This document shows, piece by piece, positions 22,600 through 34,215 of a stretch of 64,000 nt of DNA. The stretch spans positions 15,275,702 through 15,339,701 of the forward strand of contig JAZAYU010000002.1 in assembly GCA_038501625.1 (NCBI GenBank). The letters run 5' to 3'. The translations under genes were made by a program, and so were the position numbers. The stretch is from Corbicula japonica (Eukaryota; Mollusca; Bivalvia; Venerida; Cyrenidae). Within the stretch, counting starts at the first letter, position 1, and the number at the start of each line of letters is the position of its first letter. The notes below the pieces were generated by a model. The model did not search any database, was not told the origin of the DNA, and was given only the letters and a program-made list of their open reading frames with translations.

Positions 22600-22760
22600 A
22601 ACAGAACAGAACAGAACAGAACAGAACGTTTATTTGCCCTAAGCATAACAAGATCATAGTCACAATAGTGAATACAAACAAACTAAACGCGGCATTCTAC
22701 AAGTGTACCATATATAAAAGTAAATCGTAATACTTCATTGCACAGAACAACAAATTTATG
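22600..22760 (-). repeat. probable retroposon 3' tail with (TTCTG)n end
   Basis: On the minus strand an AATAAACG string is followed by (TTCTG)n (plus-strand ACAGA repeats, about 22600-22627). A polyadenylation-like signal followed by a simple repeat is typical of the 3' end of LINEs and SINEs in marine invertebrates. The body upstream is too degraded to classify. Confidence 0.4.
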
Positions 22761-23989
22761 CCTAATGATGGGGGAGATAACACGGAATTTCTCCTGGGGT
22801 TCCCACCTTAGCTATTAGAACCGCTGACACATAGTTTCGCAATAATCGTGACTAGACCTGTACAGTAGTCTAGCTCATTGGTTACTTTTTGCTTGTTTAT
22901 TATTTTCACAGCTAGTGTGATAGTGTGAGTGTTATTATTGCAGTATCATAACCACTGTGCATCTTAATCATGTGATATTTTCAAGATTCTTCATTAGAAA
23001 TGTTCACTAAGAGACACACGTTTTTTTTCTGATAAGGTCTGTGGTGAATTGGGAAAATGTATTATGGAATATTGAAGTCATGGCCGTATCAAGACCGAGA
23101 AAAGCACCGAGGCAAAGATTTTCTAGGGAAGGGAGATGGGTCATGCTCCCTCGGAATTTTATATTTGTTACAATTTTCACCAAGATGCATGCTTAAAATT
23201 TTATGAATTTCATTTTAGAAAGATGAATTTTATTTTAGAAAGACCAATTAATTCAGCGGTCGTTTGTGTTGTTTGTAGGTAATTATAAGCCGCCCGTACT
23301 TCGATTTAATGCTTGTGAATAAAAATACACGGTTAAAAAAAATGAAAAATAGTCATCAGATACTGCCAAACACTCAACACATACACAAAAAGACACAAAG
23401 ATTAAGTAAGTACGCTTATTGACATCAATATAAGTAGATTTATACTAGACGTTTTTAAAAGGAAAAAGATCTACTTCTCATATTATTTTCAAAATGCGCC
23501 CGATTATATGGGGCACTCCTCACATTTCACCGAGGCAAGTGTCTCGATGTGCCTCAACGTGACTAAGAGGCCTGGGAGTCCAGGACAAGGTAATTTAGTG
23601 GAAGCGGGAATCAGACTACGCCGTGGGAACCATAATGCGTAAAGACGCAAACATTGTTTTTATTGTAAAGGACACAACGGCTGTGACACATTGGTTCGCT
23701 GAGAAATAGGCGACAATAAGAAAAGCGATGATAAGTTAAAAGGATAATTTTTTAATAGACATGCAGTAATTTAAATGAAAAATTTGGAGGTCTTGTATAA
23801 CTAACCAAACGACTCATAAACTGTTAAGTTTAATTTATCAATTTATTAATGACCTTCAAAACTTTTCATAAATAATATGTTAAGCTTGTTTTTGGCGCAT
23901 ATATGCATCACTTCCCGCGCGCCAAGCACCGGTTGAACTAGAGTTGACCGTACATTAGAAATGGTGTGGATGTCTATGGACTTTTTATG
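22761..23989. other. non-coding stretch with one dispersed repeat piece
   Basis: 23085-23180 is the relative of 16382-16530. A similar 'GAGGCA..GTGCCTC' string lies near 23530-23560. No gene is seen. Confidence 0.4.
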
Positions 23990-24140
23990 AAAAAGATGAC
24001 TAGGGAACTTTGAAAGCCATCGAAAACGACAAATATGAAAATACTGCAGGCTCGGTTTGATTGAGCCAGTTCATGGGCAGTAATGGATATGCATAATTAC
24101 TGTTCACGCCGTCTAGCCCCGGGTTAAGCGCAACTCAATA
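23990..24140 (-). repeat. GAGTTGCGCT dispersed family, copy a
   Basis: Reversed, it reads GAGTTGCGCTTAACCCGG, GGCTAGACGGCGTG, ATTACTGCCCATGAAC, GCTCAATCAAACCGAGCCTGCA, then GGCTTTCAAAGTTCCC. The same order of landmarks occurs at 25252/30201, 48946 and 53226. Confidence 0.8.
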
Positions 24141-25251
24141 CGTACACTAATAAATAATACAACTTTGATCTATCCCAAGCGATTCCGTGCATATGGCGAT
24201 GGACATGGAACTTTCAATGGGGTATTTTTAGATAAATACCCTTCCATGTACATGTATGTACGACATCCTTAATTATCAATTTAAATGCACACGGCTGTGT
24301 TAGTTTGCGTATTCGAATTTACATGTCGAAGTTTGTACCTTTCTTTTACCGGAGAAAACTCACTGCTCTTCCTCTAGAACTATTTCGTTAGAATGTTATT
24401 TTTAATTCATTTCATACTTATATCTAAGTTGTCTCTCTCGCAACACAAATGTTCTTGTTTTTATTTTTGAAATGAAGTTGATACAGTAATTGCAAATGCT
24501 TATAATTACGATTAAGTCACCATTCTAAGCAAACAAATTAACAGTTCATTTATGATAGAGCCCAAACAAAAATTTGACTCCATTAAACACGGGACCTTCA
24601 ATGCGTTTTTTTATAAATATCCTTTCATCAGCGTGGTATGATCTAAAAAATCATGGGTTTCCTTAAATGAGAAAACAATGGGCAGAACTGAACAGGATGC
24701 AATATTTTCATATTTGTCGCGTTCGTTGGCTTTCAAAGTTCCCGTTTCATCTATTTTAATATCACAGTGGCGTTGTTTTTGCCGTGTGGCGGCTGTAAAA
24801 AGTCTCAAGGTACATTCAATCAGTGCTGTTTTCAGTTACGTCCTTTGAAAGTCGTTGAACACGAATATTTATTTACTATATCAATAGTACGTTTAAATCG
24901 CTTTTGTTTAAATATTTCGGCCAGTTTATAGATGGATGGTTTCAATATCCCAGCCAATATAGATTCGGTTACTGTTCAATAACCCCAAGGATATACTTTC
25001 TGCTTTTGAAATTTGCCATTGCCGTTGTCTTTGATATGCAGGATTTATATTCTCAGATCCCCTGTCAAAATTCTGTTTTTATAGTTCTGCCCATTTTTCT
25101 CGTGTAGGGTAAACCCATTCTTTTATCTGGGGACCATACTGCGCTGAACATAGAATGGTATTAATCTGAAAATACCGCATGGAAGGTTCCTTGTCCACCA
25201 CTAAGCATACCAGTGTTGGGATGGATCACAATGGCACTGTTTATTGGTGTA
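24141..25251. other. non-coding stretch with partial dispersed repeat
   Basis: 24683-24770 is a partial copy of the GAGTTGCGCT family (GCAATATTTTCATATTTGTC ... GGCTTTCAAAGTTCCC). Two similar short blocks, GTATTTTTAGATAAATACCC (24226) and the AAATATCC block near 24613, hint at an older local duplication. No supported gene. Confidence 0.4.
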
Positions 25252-26105
25252 AATATTGAGTTGCGCTCTGTTAGACCGTATATGTCACAAAACGTTTATG
25301 TCACACGTGTGTGACATATTCGGCCGAATTAATCACACATGTCTTCATATGACATACGTTTGTGCAAATAAGCGATAAATGTCTGACCGTATGTATCACA
25401 CATTTCATACAATAAACCAGTTCTAAACATCGTTGCCATTATCTTTGTCCGCAGCAGCGGCAGCTCGCCCTCATTAACGTCAGCGAAACATCACCATCAA
25501 CATCATCATCACAAGTGGTTTTTTGGTTTAGCGTTTTCGATTTCGACTTGTAGATATGCAATGTACAGTAAGGGGCCACAAGAACTTTAAAACAAATAGT
25601 TTTAATAGACGAGAAACTGACATCAAGTTTTTAAATCAAATTAACAACATTAGGATCTTTTTTATGACTTTAATAAACAAGAAACTGACATAACTTTAAC
25701 AGTTATTTAAAAGGAAAATCACATCATTACATGTAAAATGTCTTTTTTTTAATTAAAAAAAAAACACAAGATAATGGCATAACTTTAGTTATTTATTTAT
25801 TTAGTTATTTATATTATTAGACGTATATTCTAACTACACATTAACAGGAAAAAAACTACAAATATACTGTCGACGTCACAATTTCGCTTGCAACAGTGAT
25901 TTAAAGAACACCTCGCCATTAGACGTAAAATCTAGCAACATCGTGTTGTAGCGATGTTGCATGATGATGATGATGATGATATTAAAAATTCCAGCACTAG
26001 TTTAATCTTCTTTAATATTTTAAATAATTGGACTTCTATTTATATACACCGTTTGAATTTTTTGACACATTTTTGATAAGTGTCAAATACGTTTTGATGA
26101 GCGTG

Positions 26106-26419
26106 TGTAATATAATAAGCAACTACAGCGATATTAGTTCGTACTCGGTGAACCTGTAGGTCGGTGTGTCAGTGCAAGCTTGCACTGGACACACGGCCTG
26201 CGGATAGGGTCAACCGGTGTATCGCTTTGGTTGCAGACTATTTATTATTACAATACTTATATAAACTGGCCTATATATACTAGAGTAGCAAGGCAGTTGC
26301 TATTCCAGATCCAGCGTGGCAGTCTTAGTAGCTCGTCCGAGCGACCACGACGAGGGCTCCTGGCCGTAACAGACATACACTTTGTTAGTCTCTTCTATGC
26401 GGTAGCATAACGCTACAAA
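26106..26419 (+). repeat. 5' LTR
   Basis: Begins TGTAATATAATAAGC and ends ACGCTACAAA; the exact right boundary is uncertain by a few bases because CGT follows both LTRs. Confidence 0.85.
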
Positions 26420-26427
26420 CGTCTTTG

Positions 26428-26445
26428 TGGTGCCGTGACCAGGAT
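26428..26445 (+). promoter_or_regulatory. primer-binding site
   Basis: TGGTGCCGTGACCAGGAT lies 8 nt after the 5' LTR and begins with the TGG that pairs with a tRNA CCA end. Confidence 0.7.
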
Positions 26446-26624
26446 CGACTGGGTTATAACGGAAGGAAAAATGGAGGTACACAGGTTAGTTCCTTATGCT
26501 TTTTTAAATCAAGTCTTAACATGATAACACGGAGCTGGCTTTAAAATAAAAAAAATGTAGCTTTCTTTATTTAGAATTTGCTGGGGAAAGGGGGTTATTT
26601 TTCGTTATTTTTTTTAGAATAAAA

Positions 26625-27749
26625 ATGTTAGACAACGTGCCAAATTCATGTTTAGTTAATTTTGGAAATTTAACGGTTCGATCATTAATTGATTCAGGAT
26701 CTTCTGTTTCTTTAATTAATAAAAAGATTTTTGAGAAATTAAAACCGAAACCAAAATTGTCTAAAACAAATATATGTCTTAAAACGGTAGATAACAAGCA
26801 AGTCAATGCTTTAGGTTTTATATCGTTAGAAGTAAAGTTAAACCATCTGAAAATTTTTCATCAATTTGTTGTCGTTTCCAACATTTCACATAATGTTATT
26901 TTAGGAAAGGATTTTTTAAACAGCAATGGCTGTAGAATATTTTACGACATAAATTGCCTTATGATACAAAATGTACAAATACCAATGCAAAATGATAGGA
27001 AAATTTCTTCAATTTTACGAAGCAAAAAGAATGTTATTTTAAAACCTTTTTCTGTAAATACTATCCAGTGTAAAGTAAAAGAAAGATCCGCGTTAAATAA
27101 AAATAAATGTTATGACATTTGCTCTCTGGAAACTGGATACATCTCAAACACAAAACATGTACACTTGCAATCAAAATCAGTCAAATACCAAGTGCAAAAC
27201 ATACCAGTGGTCATTACCAATACATCTAACAAACATGTCAAGCTGAGACGTGGTTGCACGATCGGCAGGTTAATTAATGACACTTATGGGTCGCTAGATT
27301 CGGTACAGATAAGTTCGACCGAAGATTTGTGTATATCAAATCACCAAAACAAACAGCTGCCTCTGGGTCAATCACGTTCACCTGTCAAATCAACCAGGTA
27401 TGCTGTTAAGGATGGCATAACATTGCTCCAATCCAATACACTAACTGCACAGTCTAGACAGTCGATTGGTAAACAACGACAAATTAAGACAGGTCATGAT
27501 CCAGCAAATATTGCACACACATTCATTACACTATCTTACACAGATAAAAGAGACCATGACTCCAATACCTCCAATCACATAAGGACTTACACTGCTTTGA
27601 ATTCATTTCCAAAACAAACGGTCAAACCAGATTATCACTCCACCAGTAAGCCAGACTCGAATGTCTTAACTGATTTTATCAATAGGTTAAGAAGACAAAT
27701 TTTCGAAGTCGGAGATAAATACAAATATTCGGAAATAAAAGTCGTTTAG
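26625..27749 (+). CDS. retropepsin-like aspartic protease ORF of the LTR retrotransposon
   Basis: The 374-codon frame carries a retroviral-type aspartic protease at its start: catalytic D-S-G at residues 23-25 in LIDSGSSVSLI, then a hydrophobic stretch and the flap-distal I-L-G at 92-94 in HNVILGKDFL. Such proteases cut the element polyprotein. Residues about 110-374 are Ser/Thr/Asn-rich with no domain I recognise and stop before any reverse transcriptase. An upstream ATG at 26471 ends in a donor-like site at 26484/26485, and an acceptor at 26617 would join it in frame to this ORF, so the mRNA may be spliced. Confidence 0.8.
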   Translation: MLDNVPNSCLVNFGNLTVRSLIDSGSSVSLINKKIFEKLKPKPKLSKTNICLKTVDNKQVNALGFISLEVKLNHLKIFHQFVVVSNISHNVILGKDFLNSNGCRIFYDINCLMIQNVQIPMQNDRKISSILRSKKNVILKPFSVNTIQCKVKERSALNKNKCYDICSLETGYISNTKHVHLQSKSVKYQVQNIPVVITNTSNKHVKLRRGCTIGRLINDTYGSLDSVQISSTEDLCISNHQNKQLPLGQSRSPVKSTRYAVKDGITLLQSNTLTAQSRQSIGKQRQIKTGHDPANIAHTFITLSYTDKRDHDSNTSNHIRTYTALNSFPKQTVKPDYHSTSKPDSNVLTDFINRLRRQIFEVGDKYKYSEIKVV

Positions 27750-28149
27750 TTGAAGTACTCGCGTTGTATCATCAATATTTTACAAGATTTTATAACTTGA
27801 TTATTTGTTTTAACTGTGTCGCGTTACTAGCGCTGTGTTCAATCTTGATGATTATTTTTCCGAGTGTATCGGGTGTGTTTTATATTAAAGTGTCCTGTTA
27901 TCGAATTTGCGCGTTTCAGTCTTAGATGCATTACATCATGAATTGACTAATAAGTTTTAAGTTATTGTTATATAATTTGGTTGCTGAGTCTATCAGCGGG
28001 GACAGTCGGAAGGTCGTTGAGCCTTTTTAAAATTAAGTCGTTAATGTGACTTAGTTGCTGCGTATGTCAGCGGTAAGCCGTTTAAAATGTACGCGTATCT
28101 ACCTACATGTTAGGCTTACAGAAGTACGTTTACGTACGATTATTTTAGG

Positions 28150-28410
28150 CATTGGGCGCGAGTGCGCTAACAATGTCGACAATTAAAATGATTGTCACTT
28201 GATCGTAAATTAAGTTGTGCGGTCGTAGCACATGTTTATGATTTTTCTATATATTATCGCGAGTCTATCGCTGAAGTCTAAAGATCATTAACTTTAATGC
28301 AGGTGCGAGTGCACTAACGATATTGACAGTTGAAGCTGTCATGTAAAATTAATTTATTTTGTGCGGTCTCGGCACATGTTCTTTTAGATTTTGCGTCGCG
28401 AGTACATCGC
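28150..28410 (+). repeat. degenerate direct repeat inside the LTR element
   Basis: Two copies of about 130-150 nt share GCGAGTGC(G/A)CTAAC, AT(T/A)GACA, AAATTAA(G/T)TT, TGTGCGGTC and GCACATGTT. No function apparent. Confidence 0.5.
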
Positions 28411-29129
28411 AGTCAAAATGACATTTATTATAATTTATTGTGTGCTTGTACAGTGTACGCACATGTTTCCGTTTTATATATATGTGGTATTATTGAACCG
28501 CGATTAGGCTACATCGCTGTTGCATATTTTTAAGTTGTGCGTACGCACATATCAGTTTTGATTATTATTTATTGCTTGTGATTTTTTTAATATAAGAATG
28601 AAATTATTATATTCATTAAATGTTTTATTTACATGCACCATGTAACTGCATTGGTATTTTTTTCGCATTTCATTATTTTTGCACGCAGTAATAGTTTTAT
28701 TGTTTCATATTTTCAAGAGGCGGCACAAGTTCATTTGGGAAATTTTATTACATATAAACACTTATTTTTTAATTTTATAACTGAATCGGGATGTATTAAA
28801 TGGGTAGTAATGCCAGTGAAGTGTTGTCATTGTGCGGAGGAGATTTTAATTAGCAAAATAAGGAACAAAACACACCTCCTGATCACAAGCAAATTATACC
28901 AATGAAACCCTGCTTACATCAACAACAAACGAATCACTAATCACTATACCAATTTTCGGATGGTCTTGCGCAAGTAGCGAGCTAACAACAATTTTAATTA
29001 TTTCAATAACTCCATTGTGTGGACTATCAGTAATTAATTGTGGTCACCCTAGTGGCATGGCTGTGGTCTAAAATCGCAATCATTGCCCACTAGATGAGAA
29101 GAGGCCACCTTGGATTCCTGTCGAATAAT

Positions 29130-29470
29130 TTCGTTGGACACAATTTTCGTCGTTGGATTTCACACAATTGCAATTCGTCGTTGGAAACAATACATAGTGT
29201 GTGTGTTTTCTCATAATGGTTAGTTAATTAAAAGTATTCCATTCGTCGTTATTTTCGTCGTTGGATTTCACACAATTGCATATATTTATATTCATTGCAC
29301 CCAACTTTAAATCGTCAATTCGTCGTTGGAGACAATACATATTGTGTGTGTTTTCTCATAATAGTTAGTTAATTAAAAGTATTCCATCGTCGTGGACCCA
29401 ATTTCAAAACGTCGTTTTCCTTGTGTAAAGTATTCCATTCGTCGTTGGAAACTATATATCTATATACTGA
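29130..29470 (+). repeat. degenerate tandem repeat inside the LTR element
   Basis: Two to three imperfect copies share TTCGTCGTTGGA, ACAATACATA(G/T)TGTGTGTG, TTTTCTCATAAT and TTAGTTAATTAAAAG. Near-3' location and repeat nature suggest untranslated or packaging sequence, but this is a guess. Confidence 0.6.
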
Positions 29471-29723
29471 GTGTGTTCCTCATCATAAACTTTTATTTCG
29501 TCGACCGCAAATCTACAAAAAAAATTTCCCATATTAAATTTTGCATATTGTTTATGCAATTCAACTTTATTACTATTGTTTCATTTGCTTTTCTTATGTA
29601 AAATGTTTTATCTCTTGCGTATTATTATTATGGTGAATATATGAATAAATAAATAACGCCAAGGAGCCTAACGTCGGGGGTAACACACTTTTTTTCGATT
29701 TTTTATATAAACAATGGAGATAT

Positions 29724-30041
29724 TGTAATATAATAAGCAACTACAGCGATATTAGTTCGTACTCGGTGAACCTGTAAGAAGGTCGGTGTGTCAGTGCAAG
29801 CTTGCACTGGACACACGGCCTGCGGATAGGGTCAACCGGTGTATCGCTTTGGTTGCAGACTATTTATTATTACAATAATTATATAAACTGGCCTATATAT
29901 ACTGGAGTAGCAAGGCAGTTGCTATTCCAGATCCAGCGTGGCAGTCTTAGTAGCTCGTCCGAGCGACCACGACGTGGGCTCCTGGCCGTAACAGACTTAC
30001 ACTTTGTTAGTCTCTTCTATGCGGTAGCATAACGCTACAAA
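29724..30041 (+). repeat. 3' LTR
   Basis: 318 bp, about 98% like the 5' LTR; the extra AGAA lies near 29777. Confidence 0.85.
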
Positions 30042-30340
30042 CGTGGAAAAACTACTTCCAACCGAATATGTCACATTATATGTCCCATATTCGGCTGAAG
30101 GGTGTGACGTATTCGACCAAATATATCACAACGTGTGACGTATTCGACCGAATATATCACACGTGTGACATACAAGTTTTGTGACATATACGGTCTAACA
30201 GCGCTCAACCCGGAGCTAGGCGGCGTGGGGAGTAATTTGCATTTTCATTACTGCCCATGAACAGGCTCAATCAAACCGTGCCTGCAATATTTTCATATTT
30301 GTCGTGTTCGTTGGCTTTCAAAGGTCCCTTTTCATCTGTT

Positions 30341-31497
30341 AGAATTTAAATCCTACGTTTTACAGATAACGTCAAAAGCATTTAACTTTCAACAAGAAGG
30401 AACTAAATTATTTTGATATCCAAAGCTATATGACCTGGGGTATTGAAACAGGCCGTAAAATATTCGAATGCACACAATATAACAAATTTCAGTCAACCTA
30501 TTCAGTATTCATGTCATGCAATCGATTTACACTTGCCTACGGTTGAAGTTATTTGTCTTATCTCTGATTACATCAGACTATTATGAGGAAGGAAGGAATA
30601 TTTAAATAAACACATTGAAGAAATAAATTTTATAAATCGCCATTGTCTATTATTCTAAAATATATTTTTGGCTGGTATTAGCTTATGTTTGTGCTCATTA
30701 TATTTTTTTTTTAATTTCGATTTCAGTCACTACTGTTTAGTTTGTGGGTTCAAAGTAATTAGCGGTAAGATTGCGGCTATAGTGAATATATTTTGAACGA
30801 GCTGGCGTATGAAGAAAGTCTGTAAGAGATCAACATCAACTGGTAACCGAATGTGGAAAACTAAAGAATAAGCATAGAATATTTTCTAGACAAATAGCAG
30901 GTTAGACGTTTAATTTTTTAAAGAGAAGCAAGCTGTAAGAAAATAATTTAGCCATTACAATGATATTGTTAACATTATGATTTAAGTTTCAAATTAATTG
31001 TTAACACTAATCAATATTACTGTATTACTCAGCTGAATACATCTTCGCGCAGTATCATATGTTGGTGTGTTGTTGCATGTTTGAATGACATTGAAGTCTT
31101 TCTCCAAGTTCGCTAATACAGAAAAATTATAATACATGTAAAGAAAAGCTACAGTCAGAACACACAGACGACGCACAAAGCACATTATATAAATGTCCGT
31201 TAATACACAGGGGGTCCAACGTATTTGGTTTTTGCGGAAAAGTAAGTGAGGGACATGTTCTGTGCGGGACAAAATGGCGGAATATATCGTTTTTTTGTGC
31301 ATTTCTAGAGATATTTTAACCTGGAAAGTAGGTTTATATCACTGTTTTCGAAATATAAATACGCCTACCCGGAGGCCAGATGTGCAAGCTCCACTCGGTT
31401 TTTCAACATATGTTTGTAGAGGCCTTAACAAAAAAGTTATTGAATGTATAAACTGAAAGATTGTTTGTTTACAAAGTGAAAATAGAAACTTGCGTGA
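30341..31497. other. AT-rich stretch, no gene seen
   Basis: Short frames on both strands show no recognisable protein. No strong repeat. Confidence 0.4.
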
Positions 31498-34215
31498 CTT
31501 GAAACTGCTGTCATTGTAGAACGAATACCCAACTCACAGCTGGCTGTGGATTCGATCTCATTAGGGTATTCGCTGTCAGTGTAGAAAGAATACCCAACTC
31601 ACAGCTGGCTGTGGATTCGATCTCATTAGGGTATTCGCTGAATGTGTAAAGCGAATACCCAACTCACTGCTGGCTGTGGATTCGATCTCATTAGGGTATT
31701 CGCTGTGTGTCTAAAGCGAATACCCAACTCACTGCTGGATGTGGATTCGATCTCATTAGGGTATTCGCTGTCAGTGTAGAACGAATACCCAACTCACAGC
31801 TGGCTGTGGATTCGATCTCATTAGGGTATTCGCTGTCAGTGTAGAACGAATACCCAACTCACTGCTGGCTGTGGATTCGATCTCATTAGGGTATTCGCTG
31901 TCAGTGTAGAACGAATACCCAACTCACAGCTGGCTGTGGATTCGATCTCATTAGGGTATTCGCTGTCAGTGTAGAACGAATACACTGCTGGCAGTGGATT
32001 CGATCTCATTAGGGTATTCGCTGTTTGTGCAAAGCGAATACCCAACTCACTGCTGGCTGTGGATTCGATCTCATTAGGGTATTCGCTGTGTGTGTAAAGC
32101 GAATACCCAACTCACTTCTGGCAGTGGATTCGATCTCATTAGGGTATTCGCTGTCAGTGAAGAACGAATACCCAACTCACAGCTGGCTGTGGATTCGATC
32201 TCATTATGGTATTCGCTGTCATTGTAGAACGAATACCCAACTCACAGCTGGCTGTGGATTCGATCTCATTAGGTTATTCGCTGTCAGTGTAGAACGAATA
32301 CCCAACTCACTGCTGGCTGTGGATTCGATCTCATTAGGGTATTCGCTGTCAGTGAAGAACGAATACCCAACTCACAGCTGGCTGTGGATTCGATCTCATT
32401 AGGGTATTCGCTGTCATTGTAGAACGAATACCCAACTCACAGCTGGCTGTGGATTCGATCTCATTAGGTTATTCGCTGTCAGTGTAGAACGGATACCCAA
32501 CTCACTGCTGGCTGTGGATTCGATCTCATTAGGGTATTCACTGTCAGTGTAGAACGAGTACCAAACTCACAGCTGGCTGTGGATTCGATCTCATTAGGGT
32601 ATTCGCTGTCAGTGTAGAACGAATACCCAACTCACAGCTGGCTGTGGATTCGATCTTATTAGGGTATTCGCTGTTTGTGTAAAGCAAATACCCAACTCAC
32701 AGTAGGCTGTGGATTCGATCTCAATAGGGTATTCGCTGTTTGTGTAAAGCGAATACCCGACTCACACCTGGCAGTGGATTCGATCTCATTAGGGTATTCG
32801 CTGTCAGCGTAGAACGAATACCCAACTCACTGCTGGCTGTGGATTCGATCTCATTAGGGTATTCGCTGTCAGTGTAGAACGAATACCCAACTCACAGCAG
32901 GCTGTGGATTCGATCTCATTAGGGTATTCGCAGTCAGTGTAGAACGAATACCCAACTCACTGCTGGCTGTGGATTCGATCTCATTAGGATATTCGCTGTC
33001 AGTGTAGAACGAATACCCAACTCACAGCTGGCTGTGGATTTGATCTCATTAGGGTATTCGCTGTCAGTGTAGAGCGAATACCCAACTCAAAGCTGGCTGT
33101 GGATTCGATCTTATTAGGGTATTCGCTGTTTGTGTAAAGCGAATACCCAATTCACAGTAGGCTGTGGATTCGATCTCATTACGGTATTCGCTGTGTGTGT
33201 AAAGCGAATACCCAACTCACAGCTGGCAGTGGATTCGATCTCATTAGGGTATTCGCTGTCAGTTTAGAACAAAACCCAACTCACTGCTGGCTGTGGATTC
33301 GATCTCATTAGGGTATTGGCTGTCAGTGTAGAACGAATACCTAACTTACAGCCGGCTGTGGATTCGATCTCATTAGGGTATTCGCTGTCAGTGTAGAAAG
33401 AATACCCAACTCACAGCTGGCTGTGGATTCGATCTCATTAGGGTATTCGCTGAATGTGTTAAGCGAATACCCAACTCACTGCTGGCTGTGGATTCGATCT
33501 TATTAGGGTATTCGCTGTGTGTGTAAAGCGAATACCCAACTCACTACTGGCAGTGGATTCGATCTCACTAGGGTATTCCCTGAATGTGTAAAGCGAATAC
33601 CCAACTCAAAGCTGGCTGTGGATTCGATCTCATTAGGGTATTCGCTGTGTGTGTAAAGCGAATACCCAACTCACTGCTGGCAGTGGATTCGATCTCATTA
33701 AGGTATTCGCTGAATGTGTAAAGCGAATACCCAACTCACAGTAGGCTGTGGATTCGATCTCATTAGGGTATTCGCTGTGTGTGTAAAGCGAATACCCAAC
33801 TCACAGCTGGCTGTGGATTCGATCTCATTAGGGTATTCGCTGTGTGTGTAAAGCGAATACCCAACTCACAGCTGGCTGTGGATTCGATCTCATTAGGGTA
33901 TTCGCTGTCAGTGTAGAAAGAATACCCAACTCACAGCTGGCTGTGGATTCGATCTCATTAGGGTATTCGCTGTGTGTCTAAAGCGAATACCCAACTCACT
34001 GCTTGCATTGGATTCGATCTCATTAGGGTATTCGCTGTCAGTGTTGAACGAATACCCAACTCACAGCTGGCTGTGGATTCGATCTTATTAGGGTATTCGC
34101 TGAATGTGTAAAGCGAATACCCAACTCACAGCTGGCTGTGGATTCGATCTCATTAGGGTATTCGCTGTGTGTGTAAAGCGAATACCCAACTTACTGCTGG
34201 CAGTGGATTCGATTT
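31498..34215 (+). repeat. satellite array, 65-bp unit, about 42 copies
   Basis: The unit reads CGAATACCCAACTCACAGCT, GGCTGTGGATTCGATCTCAT, TAGGGTATTCGCT plus a variable 8-12 nt linker. The linker falls into classes (GTCAGTGTAGAA, GTGTGTGTAAAG, GAATGTGTAAAG, GTTTGTGTAAAG). GGGTATTCGCT on one side of the linker is the complement of AGCGAATACCC on the other, so each junction can form an 11-bp hairpin. Unit 8 has a short deletion near 31980. Around 32155-32490 three-unit (195-bp) blocks repeat. As 65 is not a multiple of three, long frames across it are spurious. Confidence 0.98.

Larger units (their letters stand above)
26106..30041 (+). mobile_element. LTR retrotransposon, internally deleted, nested
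   Basis: Direct LTRs 26106-26419 (314 bp) and 29724-30041 (318 bp) differ by one AGAA indel and about five substitutions. CGTG flanks both sides (26102-26105, 30042-30045). A primer-binding site follows the 5' LTR. The only recognisable coding part is an aspartic protease ORF; reverse transcriptase, RNase H and integrase are not seen. The rest of the interior (27750-29640) is AT-rich with internal repeats. The element is a defective or non-autonomous Metaviridae-like element; lineage not fixed. Confidence 0.9.
25269..30200. mobile_element. terminal-inverted-repeat element (992 bp without its own insertion)
   Basis: Termini are TGTTAGACCGTATATGTCAC and complement; the inverted repeats stay similar for about 70 nt (TATGTCACACGTGTG...) and the subterminal regions carry repeated GTGACATATTCGGCCGAAT-like motifs. 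Direct repeats GCGCTC (25263-25268 and 30201-30206) flank it; if the bordering C/G pair belongs to the termini, the duplication is 4 bp (CGCT). No transposase is present, so the element is non-autonomous. A 3.9-kb LTR retrotransposon interrupts it. Superfamily not assigned. Confidence 0.85.
25252..30340 (+). repeat. GAGTTGCGCT dispersed family, copy b, split by a 4.9-kb insertion
   Basis: The repeat starts ATTGAGTTGCGCTC (to 25268) and resumes at 30201 with GCGCTCAACCCGGAGCTAGG, then ATTACTGCCCATGAAC and GGCTTTCAAAGGTCCC to about 30340. Removing 25269-30200 and one GCGCTC copy restores the sequence seen uninterrupted at 48955-48975. Confidence 0.85.

Noticed and set aside
32025..32402. 125-codon frame in the satellite
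   Set aside because: Arises from the 65-bp repeat read in three frames in turn; stops are simply rare in the unit.
31498..34215. CRISPR-like repeat/spacer look
   Set aside because: The repeated part is most of the unit and the linkers fall into a few classes; the genome is eukaryotic. It is a satellite.
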